Source: Prinia subflava
Lineage: Eukaryota; Chordata; Aves; Passeriformes; Cisticolidae
Reading direction: 5' to 3'
Assembly (NCBI RefSeq): GCF_021018805.1
Contig: NC_086247.1
Span: forward strand, 89,884,140-89,948,139
Length of the DNA stretch: 64,000 bases
Translations under genes and position numbers: made by a program
The notes under the pieces: generated by a model
What the model was told of the DNA's origin: nothing
Database searches by the model: none
Seen by the model: only the letters and a program-made list of their open reading frames with translations
Shown: in pieces, positions 24,501 through 37,400 of the stretch
Position numbering within the stretch: the first letter of the stretch is position 1
How the letters are laid out: each line of letters starts with the position of its first letter

Positions 24501-26520
24501 TGAGCTTTATTGAAGAATCCACACCAACAGGCAGGAGGTGTCTCATAGAGAGGTGGTGCATCTTCAGCATGAATTTCTCACTATCATGCTGCTTCATTAT
24601 GTTGTGATGAGTTTTTTGCTTAATTATTTCTGTGTTTTATCAGTTATTCTCAGAGAAGTTGCCTGACAAAACAAATTATCAGTGATTTGGGAGACTTGGA
24701 CCAGCTTGAAGCACTTGTTGAACCACAGCATCCTTCTGTGTTTGTCTCAGTTTGAAAACCAAGGGTAGTGTATTTAATGTATTTTAGCAGGATGCTGAGA
24801 GTAGAAATACTAAGGACAAAGAATTGTGGGGTACTGCTGTTACCTAAGTGATGTGGTATGTTTAAGATAAACAGTGTTGTCAGCTGTTCTTGGCAAAATC
24901 CCTGGGGTTACGATGAGTGAAATTTTAGCTCTGAACGGGTTCAGGTCTTTTTTTAACTTGCGGAAGTGGCCTGTATCATGCATATTCTAATGTGTCAGAG
25001 TGAATGTGTGAAATATGAAACTGCTGAAAAGAATGTGAGGGGGAAGACAGGTTAAAGTGGTTGTAAATGGAAGATCTGTGTATTTTACTTCTTCACTAGG
25101 TAAGTATTTTACTTAAAATTGACCAGAAAAAAAAAAAAAAAAAAGAGACAAGGAAAAAAATGCAAGTGTCCCCTTAAGAGCTGCTGTGTCAAATTTGAAG
25201 AATGATTTGAATTGAGTCATTAAAGTGTGAAATGGAGGGATTTTAGTTCTGCTTTAAATTATGCATCTCAAATTAACCTTAGCTGTGGAGTCTCTGCTGA
25301 CGCCCCCGTAATGACACATTATTGGTACTAATGGCTTCTTTGTGACTTGAGATACAAACAGACATCCTAGACAGAAACATTTCGGCTTTGAACTAAATAA
25401 GACACACGGTGTGCATTTCTGCTTTGGGTTTCAGTTGCAAAGCCCTGCTCGCCTGCTGCTCGTGAGCTCTTTTCAGTTTCCACGCACTGCTCCCCATCCT
25501 GGCAGGCAGGGCAGCTGAATGAAAACCTGCTTCACAGGCTTTGAAGAAGAGGAGAGCAATAAATCTGGAGTGAACGTGAAGCCTGTCCAGACACTGAGCA
25601 CTGTAGGGAGCCAGAACAAAGACTGGGATGTGGGTAGTGGTCAGGGAGGGGGAACTTCCAGTAGATGATAATCTCGGGAGGAAAAGGCCCCAAGATTGTG
25701 AGGGAAATGGAGAAGAGATGCCAGGGCTTAAGGAGGAAGTTGCTAAATAAGGGAGGGGTGAGATTATACTGTAAAATAAGCAGTAGAGGCTAGTCAACCC
25801 TTTATGTGCCTTCTGGTGTAAAAAGGGGCTGTGTCTGTGCAGCTCTGTGCACTCTCTTTTGAAGCTCATTATCATAATTCGAAAAATTCCACCTCTATGC
25901 AGAATCACTCATGGGCATTGCAGCTTTCTTTGTGCTGCTGGTGTCTCTGCTGGGACAAGGATGGTAGTTACTACTTCAGTGTAGCTACTGGGTGGCCAGA
26001 GCGAGTGTGGCTGTGAATGAGTGAGAATGGCATTGCCTGAGGTGCTGGGTACAGAAGATGCACACAATTTTACACGTTGATGAAAAAGGAGGAGGGGCTT
26101 GGCCTAGCAGGCCCAGAATTTAGACCCTGACAGCTCTTTCCAGAGATGTTCACCAGCTCATTGTTTCATCCTAGTTTTCTCAGTGAGATGTTATCATACA
26201 CGATTGCCTCCCTTTCCAAGCTGCAGTTCTGGCAATTTGCTTGTTGGCTATGGCAGGAGCAATGGAGAGGTGCTTCTGCCCCGAGGTAATGTTATGTGGT
26301 TGTTACAGGGCTGTGTGACATTATGTGACTTTCTTATGGATCTGCCCTCAGCAGAGAGTGCTGTGGAGTAAATAACCTCGTGGTGTTCTAGATCCAAAGC
26401 AGAGCAGCATCTGACTATATAGAATCAAATGCTAAAAAAAAAGTATTCGGAGGACTTCTTTGTATTTCTGCAAGGAACCACATTCCTGAAATGGACCCAA
26501 GAATTTAAAAAAATAAAAGA

Positions 26521-26552
<32 letters not shown>

Positions 26553-29500
26553 AAGAAAAAAAAAAAAAGTAGGTGTGCAATACATCACATTTACTAATGC
26601 ATTAGAGTTATTTATATGAATAATTAAAACACCATTTAGAATTGCCACAGTAATAGAACAAAATGTGTTTTGTCATTTTTCTGTTCCTTTTTGTTGATTG
26701 ATTAATTTATTGATTTCTTCCATAAATTTAGAGTAGGTATCCTAAACATTACTGTAAATTAGCAAGACTGTGCTTTTTAATAAGCTGTTAAAAGCATTAA
26801 TGGAATGAAAAAAAGTCAGAATTTGGTAATAAAAATCTGAAAAATAGAGACCTATAACACATATCTAGTGTTTTGCATCAAATAGGTTTGTAAAATATTA
26901 GAGCCTTTGTTTGTACTACCTGTTAATTAAAAAAAAAAAAAAAAGTATTTTATATTCATTATGAATGGCCTAACAGCACATCAGAAAAAGGGGAAAACTT
27001 AGGCAACAAGCTACCTTAGACTTTCCATTGTATTTCTAGTTAACTTTAGGCTGGTTGGAGTCAGTGGGAACATGTGTGGGACAGAGGACAGAACTTCACT
27101 GTTACAGAGGCCATGGTCCTTCTGAAACCATGTGTGAAAAAAGTAGTAAACTTCTGAAACAGAGCTCTGGAAAACAGACAAGTGTTAATCTAAGATACCA
27201 AGAATCAGGAATTGTATTAAATTTCACATGCCTATGCACATAAAATATTTGTTTATATCTTAGCTCAGATTTCTTCTGGTTTATATCTTTGATTTTTCCT
27301 TATTATTTACATTCAGTTTGTTAACCTGTTTTGTCATATTTTTTCCTACCTTCAAAAAAACCTCCTTTATGAATATGCTGGAATATACATTTAACTAGAA
27401 CCCTTAACAATTTTTAAGTCAGTATTGTTCTGATCCCTTTTCAGGGCTGTGTTTCTCTGTTTTGCAGCTTCAATGGACAATTTGTTGTAACACCTGGATT
27501 AGCATCATATGTTTTGTTTGGTACTGTTATTCTAGCCATGCTTGGAATAGGTGTTTTCATATGCATTTTTGGGGGCAGTTTTGGATGTCATCAGAGGCTT
27601 GTGCTTCTGCCTCACATCGTCTGGTGATGTCCAGACTTCACTGAGGGGAAAGAGGTGATCTGGCAATAGTCACAGTCCATTAGTCCGGGTTTTAGCTCTG
27701 GTTTGTGGGAATAGTTACTGCTCCAGGCTTAATTTGAGGTGCCTTACTCTGTTGTCCTAATACAAAGTAAGTGATAGACACTGTCTGCTGCTCAAGGGAA
27801 TATAGAATATCTCAATATGGAAAGTGCTGCATGAAATCATTCCACTTACTGTGATTGGTTGTCACACCGGCAGTGACTATAAAGGAAGGGTATTAGAGGG
27901 GGGAAAAACATATTATTTCAGTTAATTCATTCTGTGCATACTTGACAGTCCTCTATGTATAGTCAGTTACATGATTGCTTGGGATAGCCAGATTTCTCTT
28001 TGTGTGTGGCTCTTTCAGCTATAGAGGAAAGAAAAAACTTAAAGGATCAGAAAATATGTCTGTAAAGCCAGGAACAATTGTCTGCAGCCTCAAGAAGATA
28101 TCTAAGAGGATGTAACTGCTTTTTACTCATCTTCCAAAAGCAGCTCAGTTCCGGAATAACAGTGCTCTTTTGGGCTATATTTCATGATGGTATGATTATT
28201 CTCAGACAGGAATTATAAGGATCGATAGCAAACCCAACACATCCTTTCTTTTCATGACAGATTTGCTGATTGCCACCAGAGCAGTAATAATGCACTGCTC
28301 AGCATAAACACCAGAAGCAGTAATAATGGATTTTTGTCTTCATCTTAACAGGTGTTTAAGGTTACACAATTTGTTGTGATGGGTTTGCACCCACAGGTCA
28401 TGAGGAAGGAGAATTGTTTGATCTGTTCATCTCCCCTTCTCTTTTGCTTTTATGCTTCCTCCTTGAGCTGGGGCTGGGCTGTTTGATGTCTTTCCAGGGA
28501 TAGAGCAGAGCAGAGCAGAGAGAGCATGCCTAGCCAAAAAGATAAGAGAAAGGTCATTTTGAGATACCAGTGGTTTACAAGCCGCGGGTTTTCTTTGCGT
28601 ATCCTACTTAGGAAGTGGCAAAGACCAGGATTTTCCATGGGTGTGTGTCAGGAGTCCTTCTACATTGGCGTGGAGCTCAGTGCAGGGTTGCTTTTCCTCA
28701 GTGGAGGGCCCTGTGCTTTTGCTGTGTTTTGGCAGCTTGACATGGCAGTGGCTAGGTAACCTGTGTGTATGAGTTTCAGTTTTTATTTTTAGTTTTTTAT
28801 GTGTCATCCTTAATTTACTGAAGCTCTGTGACTTTTTAACCTGCTGTCTGTAGGCCGTTGTTTTACAAGCTCATTAAGGTAGTGAGGATAGTGATGGCAG
28901 CGATCCTGCCCCCCTCATGGGTGCTCATTAGATGGCTTCCTTGTGCTGACATAAGCGTTGTGTAGTCATGCTCTGAGCTGGGTCTGGGAAAGGATCCAAG
29001 TTAAAAATAATCCCTAAGAAAAAAAAAAAAAGGTAAGTTTTCAGCAGGATCTGTTCCTGGATCTAGCTCGCCATTCTCAGACTGGCCTGGAAAGCGTGAG
29101 GGTTTGTACTGGCACAGAGGGAGGTGAGGAGGAGCAGCTGGGGCAAGGTGATCAGGGTGTACTGCTGGCAGCAGGGATGCTGCCTGCTTGTATGATGTCA
29201 GCCTGAGGAAATGGGGCTCTTGTGAGTGTGCTGCCTGTCTTTCCTTAAGTGCAATGGCCCAGTAACTTCCAAAGTTGTGAGGCCATTTTGGCCAAATTTG
29301 CGTGAAAAGCAGTGTTGAAGAGGTGAAGGTCCCCTGAGCTCAGCAATTTGTGGTGTGTGGTCAGACCCAAATCAACTCTTCCCCAGCGATCAGAAGTTGT
29401 CATCTGGGGCTCAGCTGCTGACCTTCTCAGGCCTTCTCTTGTGGCACAGTCCCACTGTCCCAGTTTAGGTTGAATTGTGCCCATTTTGCTGTGGGGTCAA

Positions 29501-30800
29501 GGGTTGAATAGCTGATGGGAAAAGAGAACAAAGTGCTCTCTGGGAGTGACTGTTCGTTTCAAGGGGCAGGGATGGTTCATCTCTGGATCCTGACTGCCCA
29601 GAAAGCTGCATTTCCACTTGTGGGGTGGTTTTTAAATTTGTTTTCTGTGTTAGGTTTTTTTTTTTAATTCTGCCTATGTATCAAAATTTCTGGAAGCTGG
29701 GATAGTTGGGAGGCAAGACGCCCTTCAGTTTTTTCAGTGTGGCCAACTGTTTAACCCCGAGGTCGAACAAGTCTTTCTAGCTGCACCTCTACACAGCTTC
29801 CCTTGACCATGTGGCAGCATCTTTGTGCCCTGCTTGGTCCAGCTTCCATCCCCGTAAGGCTGTGCTCCTCTTTGGTGGGTGTGCCTGGGTGTCACCTGCC
29901 CAGCCTGCCCTGCTCCACAGGCAGCCTTGCTCTGCACCACTGCTGAGGAGCCAAGACGAAGACACACATTGTGGTTTCCTGCTCTTTTGCTTTGTAACCA
30001 GTCCACTGGTAAATATAGCCTGTGTGTGGTTATAAATTCATTCTCTCATTAGGGGTGGTTGTTGTGCAATAATTATGTAGAAATTACAACCCAGAATTGT
30101 TGTGGATTTTTTGTTTTGTTTATTTATTTATTTATTTTTGCGCTCAGTATGCCCTGCAGTGAGAAGAGCAGGCTTTGGTTTGTGCTCTAACAAAGACAAG
30201 GCCACAAGCAGGTGTCAGGCTTTGGCATGGACACAGGCACCATCTAGCAGGCTGCCGACTTTTGTGTGGCTCTCTTTGTGTGGCAAGACGAGCACTGCAA
30301 GGGAAATCGGGACCTGTGCTACTTGGACGCTTTTATTTTTTCTTGCTTTACTCTGTGGGTAGATAGGCTGTCCTTCCCTACAGGTTTGGTGCTCTACACG
30401 TGTTTATTTTGAAATGAATTGGTTGTGAAACGAACCCATCCTGTCTCTTTGGAAGTGCTGGTCGTGCATTCCCTGAAGCCCTCGTATCTCTGGCAGCTTC
30501 CAGCCCTGCTCTGTGCGCACTCCTCCGGGTCCTGCTGCCGGGCTGAGGCCGTCGGGCTTGGGGTCTCTGCCCCCTGCAGAAGTGCTCAGGTTCTGCTCCC
30601 CAGAGGTCTTCCCTTCATATGTGGGCACCCTCCCGTGATCCCTCCTTCTGTTCAGATGTGGAATTAAAATAAGTGTGGGGGGTTGTTGATTTTTTTCCCT
30701 CCTGTTTCTTTATTTAAAATTCCAGTCAAGCAGATCCAGAACAGTTCTTGTCCCTGCTGCGTTCTCATTTTCCTCTCATCCCTCCTTTAATTTTACATTA
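21517..30800. other. Gene-free stretch with homopolymer runs
   Basis: No gene is supported. The notable low-complexity pieces are a G/T tract at 22498-22534 and A runs at 25127-25144, 26507-26568 and 26929-26944. The Leu/Ser-rich minus-strand frame at 25393-25908 (171 codons) has no recognisable domain and no supporting splice or promoter context. Confidence 0.5.
26507..26568. repeat. A-rich tract interrupted by single G residues
   Basis: About 62 bases are almost entirely A, broken by one T and several single G residues that divide long A runs. It could be the decayed tail of a retroposed sequence, but nothing upstream is recognisable as a body. It is listed as a simple repeat. Confidence 0.9.
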
Positions 30801-30910
30801 TTCCCTGCACTGTGTTTGCAGGCCATATGTGTCCTTTGAACTCTGAAGAAGCTGTGCCAAAAGGAAGCCTTCTTCTCCTCCCCTCCTCCCATCGTGGAGC
30901 CGCTCTTAGA

Positions 30911-30922
30911 TAATTGCAATTA
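30911..30922. promoter_or_regulatory. Palindromic TAAT(TGCA)ATTA homeodomain-type site
   Basis: TAATTGCAATTA is a perfect 12-base palindrome made of two inverted TAAT half-sites four bases apart. This is the layout bound by paired-class homeodomain dimers, from general knowledge. It lies about 120 bp upstream of the CpG island and just before the candidate first exon's ATG. Such a site can arise by chance, and occupancy cannot be judged from sequence. Confidence 0.3.
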
Positions 30923-30929
30923 GTAGACA

Positions 30930-30961
30930 ATGCGGAGCGAACCCAAATGTGAAGTTCATGG
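30930..30961 (+). other. Candidate first coding exon (ATG to splice donor)
   Basis: An ATG at 30930-30932 has A at -3. It opens a short frame, MRSEPKCEVH plus two bases, and runs into G|GTGAGT, a strong splice-donor match, at 30962. It lies immediately upstream of the CpG island at 31040-31430. A first exon and donor at the edge of a CpG island is typical of vertebrate promoters, although the island here sits mainly on the intron side. The 5' untranslated part would include the C/T-rich segment around 30868-30895. The frame would leave the exon in phase 2, which matches none of the other plus-strand candidates I propose in this window. I do not recognise the N-terminus. Confidence 0.25.
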
Positions 30962-31039
30962 GTGAGTGTCTGCAAATTTCCTGAGAGCTTCAGAAACGCT
31001 TGCGCTTGGTCTCTGCTTTTGCCCTTTAGCCCTGCAGCA

Positions 31040-31430
31040 GCCCCCCGAGTCCGAAACAGCTCTGGGGGGTGTTTGTAACCCGCATTTCCCTCCCGGCGTC
31101 CCTGGCGAGGCACAGGCGCCGCTGGCGCCCTGGCAGAGCGCCGCGGCTGCGGCCGGGATTCCGCCTGTCCTTGTGCACGGCACGGGGCGGGAGCGGCTTC
31201 GGGAGCGGCTGCGGCAGGACGAGCCCTTCCGCCGGCTGCCGGGGAGGCGGGCGGGTGCCTGCCGCGAGCTGACAGCAGGGGGAAAAGTAAAACTCGCCCT
31301 GTTAAACAACAAGTGCGAGATTCCTTCTTGGCCGTGAGGCGCGGAGCAGGGGGACGTGCTGCCGGGCCAGCTGCTGGGCAGGGGGCTCGGCGTCAGCCGC
31401 TGGCTCGGCCAGAGGGATCGCTGTCGGGTT
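31040..31430. promoter_or_regulatory. CpG island, possible promoter
   Basis: By hand count this ~390-bp stretch holds roughly 40 CpG dinucleotides, while the surrounding tens of kilobases are CpG-poor and AT-rich. It includes an Sp1-type GGGGCGGG at 31184-31191 and repeated GCGGC words. It is the only clear island in the window. The long open frames here on both strands (for example 30956-31477 minus and 30966-31337 plus) are explained by the scarcity of stop codons in GC-rich DNA. In birds such islands most often mark promoters, including internal alternative promoters. Direction of transcription is not determined; the splice donor at 30962 hints at plus. Confidence 0.7.
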
Positions 31431-34400
31431 GGGCTTCTGTGTGCAAAGGGGATGTTCTCCGTGGAGAAGGGTGACAAGTGCCTTTTGTGTCCCTTCCCCC
31501 TTTAGCCTCTGAGGAGTGTCCTCTGTGTTAACCCAGGTTTCTGACCTCATTTCTCAAAGGAGTTTTAAACGGGGAGAAATAGGAGTATTAATTAGTGCCC
31601 CGTTAAGTACTTGTAGTCAAGTATGATAATTTTCTTGAAAGGATAATGTATTAGATGAACAAAAATACTCTCCATTAAAAAAAATGAATGCAAAGTCATT
31701 TTAAACCACAAGATTATTGTACATTTCTGAAAAATTAATGTGACTAAAGCAAAATATATTTAATAAATTAAAAAGACCCTGTAATGCTGTTTAACTTGTT
31801 GATCTCATATTAATTATTTTCAAATCTAGTGCTAGAGAACTTCAACCTTACCTGCAGGGATAGGAAGTGTTTTCTTTCCTCACTTCATTTTTTTGGCCTG
31901 TAATTATTAGGTCTGAGTTGTGGATGTGGTGGTTTTCCCTTGTTTTGTGTTTGTTGTTGGTTGGGTTTTTTTGGTGTTGTTTTTTTTTTTTAATTTATTT
32001 TTTTATTTAGTGTTGTGTGGGTTTTTTGCTTTTCTGATGTCTTTCTCAGAGATTAGCCACAGCGGAACACCAGACCCCAGACAGTGATCAGAAACTATAT
32101 ATGGAGATTTCCTTGATGGATTTAGTTAATGTGACCTACTCATGGGCTGCTGTGTAGATTTGGAGCTGAGTATTTTCCATAATAGTATCCAAATAGCTGA
32201 CTATTTTCAAGGATGTTTCCTCCTGTTTGGTTTGTCTGTGATGTGGTATAGATTGTGTCTGCTAGGATCACATAGACTTCCTTCAGTTACTTCATGTGAT
32301 TTCACACAAATTATATTAATTTTTTCCACACATAGTTTGCCCCTTAGATTATTTTTGGTTTAGGAGCTTCCCTAACTCTCTACTGAGCTTTTACACATTC
32401 AACTACTGAATGAGAATTGCTTTGTATGTTGTGGAAGACAATAAAGTAGATGCTTGGAGCTGGAGACATAACCCAGATCTGTGGGTTTGCCTGATCATTT
32501 GTGAAACTTATGCATTGACTTAGGGAGGACATAAAAAGCTCAGTATAAAACTGTGTTTAAATAGCAGCCTGTTTAAAAAACTTCAGGTTTTGTGGCATTA
32601 GGAATGAAGACACTTCCTCACCAGTCTCATCAAAAATGTTGCAAGTATTTTATCGCCTCTTGCTTGGCATGTTTTCTTGTTGGGGGGTACCTACAGGGCT
32701 GCTATTTGGTATGTGATTCTCCCCAAACTCTTGTTCCCTGTAACAGATCTGTGGAACAGATTCAGAGAATGCTAGCACTCAGTTCTCAAGGTTTCGTAGT
32801 GTACCATTTGTTATGGTTCAGGTACCTGAAATCCATGTGACCTTTCAAAAATATTCTTCTAACAGACTAAAAAATAGAAGAGAATTTGGGTACCATACAA
32901 GGTTCCCTCAGGTGCCTTCTGAACTTTCAGGCTATTTGATGATGTGACTGCCAGTTTTCAATTTTTTATTTTTATTTAAGGCATATCTTTAAGTATTCTC
33001 TATCTTTAAGAAGACAGCCTTTGCATCCGATTCTCCACCCATGTATTTTAGTTTCAACTTTTCCCTTCTTGTCATGTTGCAGCTTTGACAAGCTTATGCA
33101 ACTGAGGTGATGATAGCTTCCTTGATTTCTGTTATATCTAAAGGTGTTCCTCTCAGCAGAGCCCTTACAGGCTACACATGTGAACAAGAGAAAGAGATTT
33201 TACTTGTCTTTAGGGTGCTACCAGAGCCTTCAGTGGTTGGATAATTGACTATTGAAAGCCTTTCTTCTTTGGTTTGAGAAGGTGGTGGTGACTGGGGCTC
33301 CTTGGTGGTGTATGAAAATAGCTCTGCAATTCAAGGAGTGTGTTGTCTGTGTTAAATGGTGCTCACATAAATGTATGGGAGTTGTTACTCTGTTGTTACT
33401 ATACCAAGTGCCTCCCAAGATGAATGGTCTGTACTGCCATAGTGTTTAGAAGTATGATTATTAGTCTTTTCTGGTCAATGATACCAAATCTATCCCCTGA
33501 AAATCACCTTGAAAATCCTCTTAGTACAAATGATCTCATTTTCAAAGCCACCTCCTCAGGTTACAACTAAACTCAGCACCCAAGTGGCTGCCGTTGTGGC
33601 TGCTGCAATGACTCCTGCAGGTGTGGCCATGTGCGTGTCCCTGTGCACAATCCGTTCTGCTCCCACTGTGCTGGTTGGCTTCCCATGTTTGTGTCTATTT
33701 TCCTCACCACTCACAGAGGACACAGTCAGACTTTTTAATATTATGACACTGCAGCTGTACATCTGTCAAAATTGAAAGGGCATAACAAAGAGTGGATCTG
33801 ACCGATGGCACTGTTATCTTTTTCATTGCATTTCCCTGGAATTCTAGCTGACAGCAGCCCTTAATATAAATTCGTTATTTGCAAGGAGCTCTGTTTAAGC
33901 TAGCAAATTATTGTGCCAATGTGTGACACTAACCATACTGCAGAATAAAGAGCAGTGAAGCATTTATGATGCTAAAATAATTTCAGGTCATGTCTTTTTT
34001 TTCTTTTTCTTTTTTTTTTTTTTCCCCCCTTTGTGTAGTTTTGCTTTTATTACTAGTGCTGAAATGGTTCTTGCAGCGCAAGTGAGAAAACCAGACTGAA
34101 CCTCCTGGTTTTTTGTTGGGCTCCCAGCTGGAAATCCCTCCCTCGATTTTCCATTGATAAAAGTGTCACAAAGGGAATCCAGAGCAGAGGAATAGGCGGA
34201 AATAGAACAATGCAAAGTCTTGGACTTGAACCACAAAGAAAGTTAACTAATGTAGATATGATACTGGACGAGCTGCTGCTCCTTTCATGACCAGGTTCAT
34301 TTACCTGTGGTCTTAGAATTTGTGGCTGCCCTCAAAGCCATGTAACAAGTCAGCTATTTATTCTCTCTTTGCTGTAGAGGCTCTTTAAAAGGATATTGCA

Positions 34401-37400
34401 CAGCATTTTTTTCTCCCCTTTCCTATGGACTGCTTTATTTCACCTTCAAGGATTCAGAGTCTCAGCAGGGGCTAGAAAACTTGCATACAAGAATGCTTTT
34501 ATTGTTAATCTATAAAGTACGTCTTTCACTAATAAAATAAAGATGTGACATTTATAGAGCTCTGATAAGGAACATGGCAGTGGAAAAGGCCCAGGTCTCC
34601 TGCTGTTCAAATTAAGGGCAGCTGATTTCAGTGAGAGAAGAACCGGGCTTATTAAATGTACATTTTAACACGTGCATTCAGGTGTTCCCATGATGCTCAA
34701 AAAACTTCCAAGAATATTTTGCAAGAATTGCGAAGTAATACCATAGAGGACTTTGTTCATTTAAGTCCCTGAAGGTAATTGGTGTTCCTTCAGTTTCTTT
34801 GAGAGGTAAGATTACTTGAGTTAGTTTCATTAATTAGGTGGTTAAGTTTATACTTTTCCTAGACTTTCTTAGCATTGTATCACCAAAACAATGCTTCTGT
34901 ATTGCTGCTGTGTTTGACCTTTGTGTTAGGGTCAAAGAGCTGACATCATGACGTTTGCCACAGTGTCTCTGTGGTCACCTCCCTGTCATGTGCTGTAGGT
35001 GAGGGTCTGCATGCAGTGGTGGGACAAAGGGCCTTGGAAACCCCTGTGGAAGACAACTGGTGGGCATGTCTCCCACATACCTTGTGCTGGGGGCAGCAGG
35101 GAGTGCCATGGCCTGTGATGCTGAAGCTCAGTCCTGAGAGAGGCAGTGCTCAGCACCCCATACCAGTGCTCAGCACACAGCTTATTGCAGTCCTGCATCT
35201 CTAGAGCTTTCCTGAGAAGCACTGTGGTTGTCCTGTGGCATGCCTTCCCATGTGAAAGACTAAACCCTGCTCTTGTCTTTCTTTCCCTCCTGTTCTCCTC
35301 TTTTTTCCCCCTCTTCCCCTTTTCCTGTCTTTCTTAAACCTGTCAAAATGAGGGACCCACACACTGAAGTATGTTTCCTTGTTCTGATGGTTTATTGTGA
35401 TGAGGTAACAAGAACATGCAGAGCTATTGAAGTGTGGAACGATAATACAGCAGGAATTGGTTATGTAATGAGCAAGTAAGTGGGATACGCTTGGCCTATC
35501 CATATGTTGTTCAAGGGTAAAAAGGAAGATAAGGAGAATAGTGACTGAACGAGAAGGAAGACTGGAAATAGTGTTTGGACATTTCAAATCTCTTCCTCTG
35601 ACCCTGTAAATCAAAGCTGTTGTATTTTGTGCTGAGTTTGGTTTGTGTTATTAAATTATTATTGGGCCATCCTTTCTTAAAGCCAAAAAAGGATTTGCAG
35701 CAGGCAAAAACACTTTTAAGTTGAAAACCAAGTAAGAATAAATCATGGTGTGCTACCTTAATAATGCTATTAAAAAATTGCTTTCCACTGAAGCATAGTA
35801 AAACTTAGGAGTAGTAACTGCTTTAAGTGATACAATTTGTCTAGCATTTTGACAGTGCAGGAGTTTTTTCTTCTTGTCAGTGTAAGAGTCAGTAAAGTTG
35901 GGTTTGTTACTGCCTCCACTCTGCCCAACATTCTATTTCCATGCAGAGATGGACTCTTCACGCCTGTGCCTTTTCATCATAATGAGAGTACATGAGAGAT
36001 ATGTACTGTGTGTGTGAGTAAATACAGCAACCCAGACCATTTATTTTCATCATTATTTTGCATAATATGCATGCAAATACCATATACAGCAGAGGAAGAT
36101 AGTAAGAGCCAATTCTTACTAGATCCTAAATGGGATACTAGTTGGTGAATGATTACAAATAAAGCTACCCCACACTGTCCTTAAGAGACTCACTTTTGGA
36201 AAAGACATGTTATCTGTAATAGTGGGCAGAGCATCCACTGAATCACAGTGTTTTTGTTTAAGAAAGGGCTGCCAAACATTGAAGGCAGGGAAAGCAGTAT
36301 TGTTTTTTCATGCTCTTGGTGCCAAAGAAGCAAAATAAGGTAACAGAAGAAAGGGGTAACGTTCTGAAGGCGTTTGGGTTTGGTTTTTTGTTGGGGTTTT
36401 TTTTGTTGGGTTTTTTTTTTTTTCTGTTACAAATAAAAAATGAGATGTTTATAAGAAATGAGGGCAATTTAGTTGAGTGTTCTCCTTTGGACAATTGTAA
36501 CACTAATAGGATGGAAGCAGTATAAGCAGTTGCTACAATTATAGCTGCAGTTACTAAGAGAAATCCATGTTCTGTTACTTGAATGAAGCATTCACTGTGT
36601 GGCTGGAAAGCAGCAGTATCTTAAAGAGACAGGGAAGGAAAATTATCCTCTTTTTCATTTTGTTTTGTTTATTTTATTATCAACACGCTTTTTTTGAGAA
36701 AGTTTGTGCATGTGATTCATCCAAGAGTTCAAATACAGTCTTTCCTTTGCATCCAAAGCAGTTTAAACAGTTTGAAAAGAGAGTAAATGTGCATTTTAAA
36801 AGTATATATGTGTACATTTAGAAATGAAAGTGTCTGCAAGAGAGCAAAATGGAACGATTGAGATTGTATTCCCTGTAGCCCACTAAAACTTATGGGTCAT
36901 GCACAAATTATTCAAAGGGTAATTTCCCTTCCATTTTCATCAGGTTTCTTAGTGTTGTCGGCCATTATTTGCTTCCTTTCAGTGGTGTGTCAACAAACAT
37001 TACTTTTCTTTGTGGATGCAGCTGAATTTTATTCATTAGAGAGATTACAACACATGAACAGTTGCGCCTTTAGAGTACTGGCATTTAAGCAGTTTATAAG
37101 AAGTATGTTTATGCTTTGGATGGAGACCACTTGGTGCTGGTGTTAGTCAAATTAGGGCTGAAGTAATGGAAATCTTAACTTTTCGCCCACTTCATGTATC
37201 TTTGACAATTTAACATGTATGGTGGGCAGTTTCCAAATGCAAACAGATGGTGTGCTCATAAACACCAGGACACAGAAAGGTGTTATTAATACTGGGTTTG
37301 TCTCTTTATAAATGAAGGATGCAGATCTATGGCTGGTACAAATTAGCACATTCCTGTCAAGAAGAGTTATGCCAACAAAGATGGAATGAGGATTTGTCTT

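Noticed and set aside
25393..25908. 171-codon minus-strand frame
   Set aside because: Low-complexity Leu/Ser-rich translation without a family match or conserved motif.
30956..31477. Overlapping long frames on both strands in the GC-rich segment
   Set aside because: They lie in the CpG island, where stop codons are rare. Arg/Pro/Ser-rich translation on both strands is the usual artefact.
34315..34380. Minus-strand acceptor/donor pair (donor CCACAG|GTAAAT) as an exon
   Set aside because: All three frames between the sites contain stops, so it cannot be an internal coding exon; a noncoding exon cannot be excluded.
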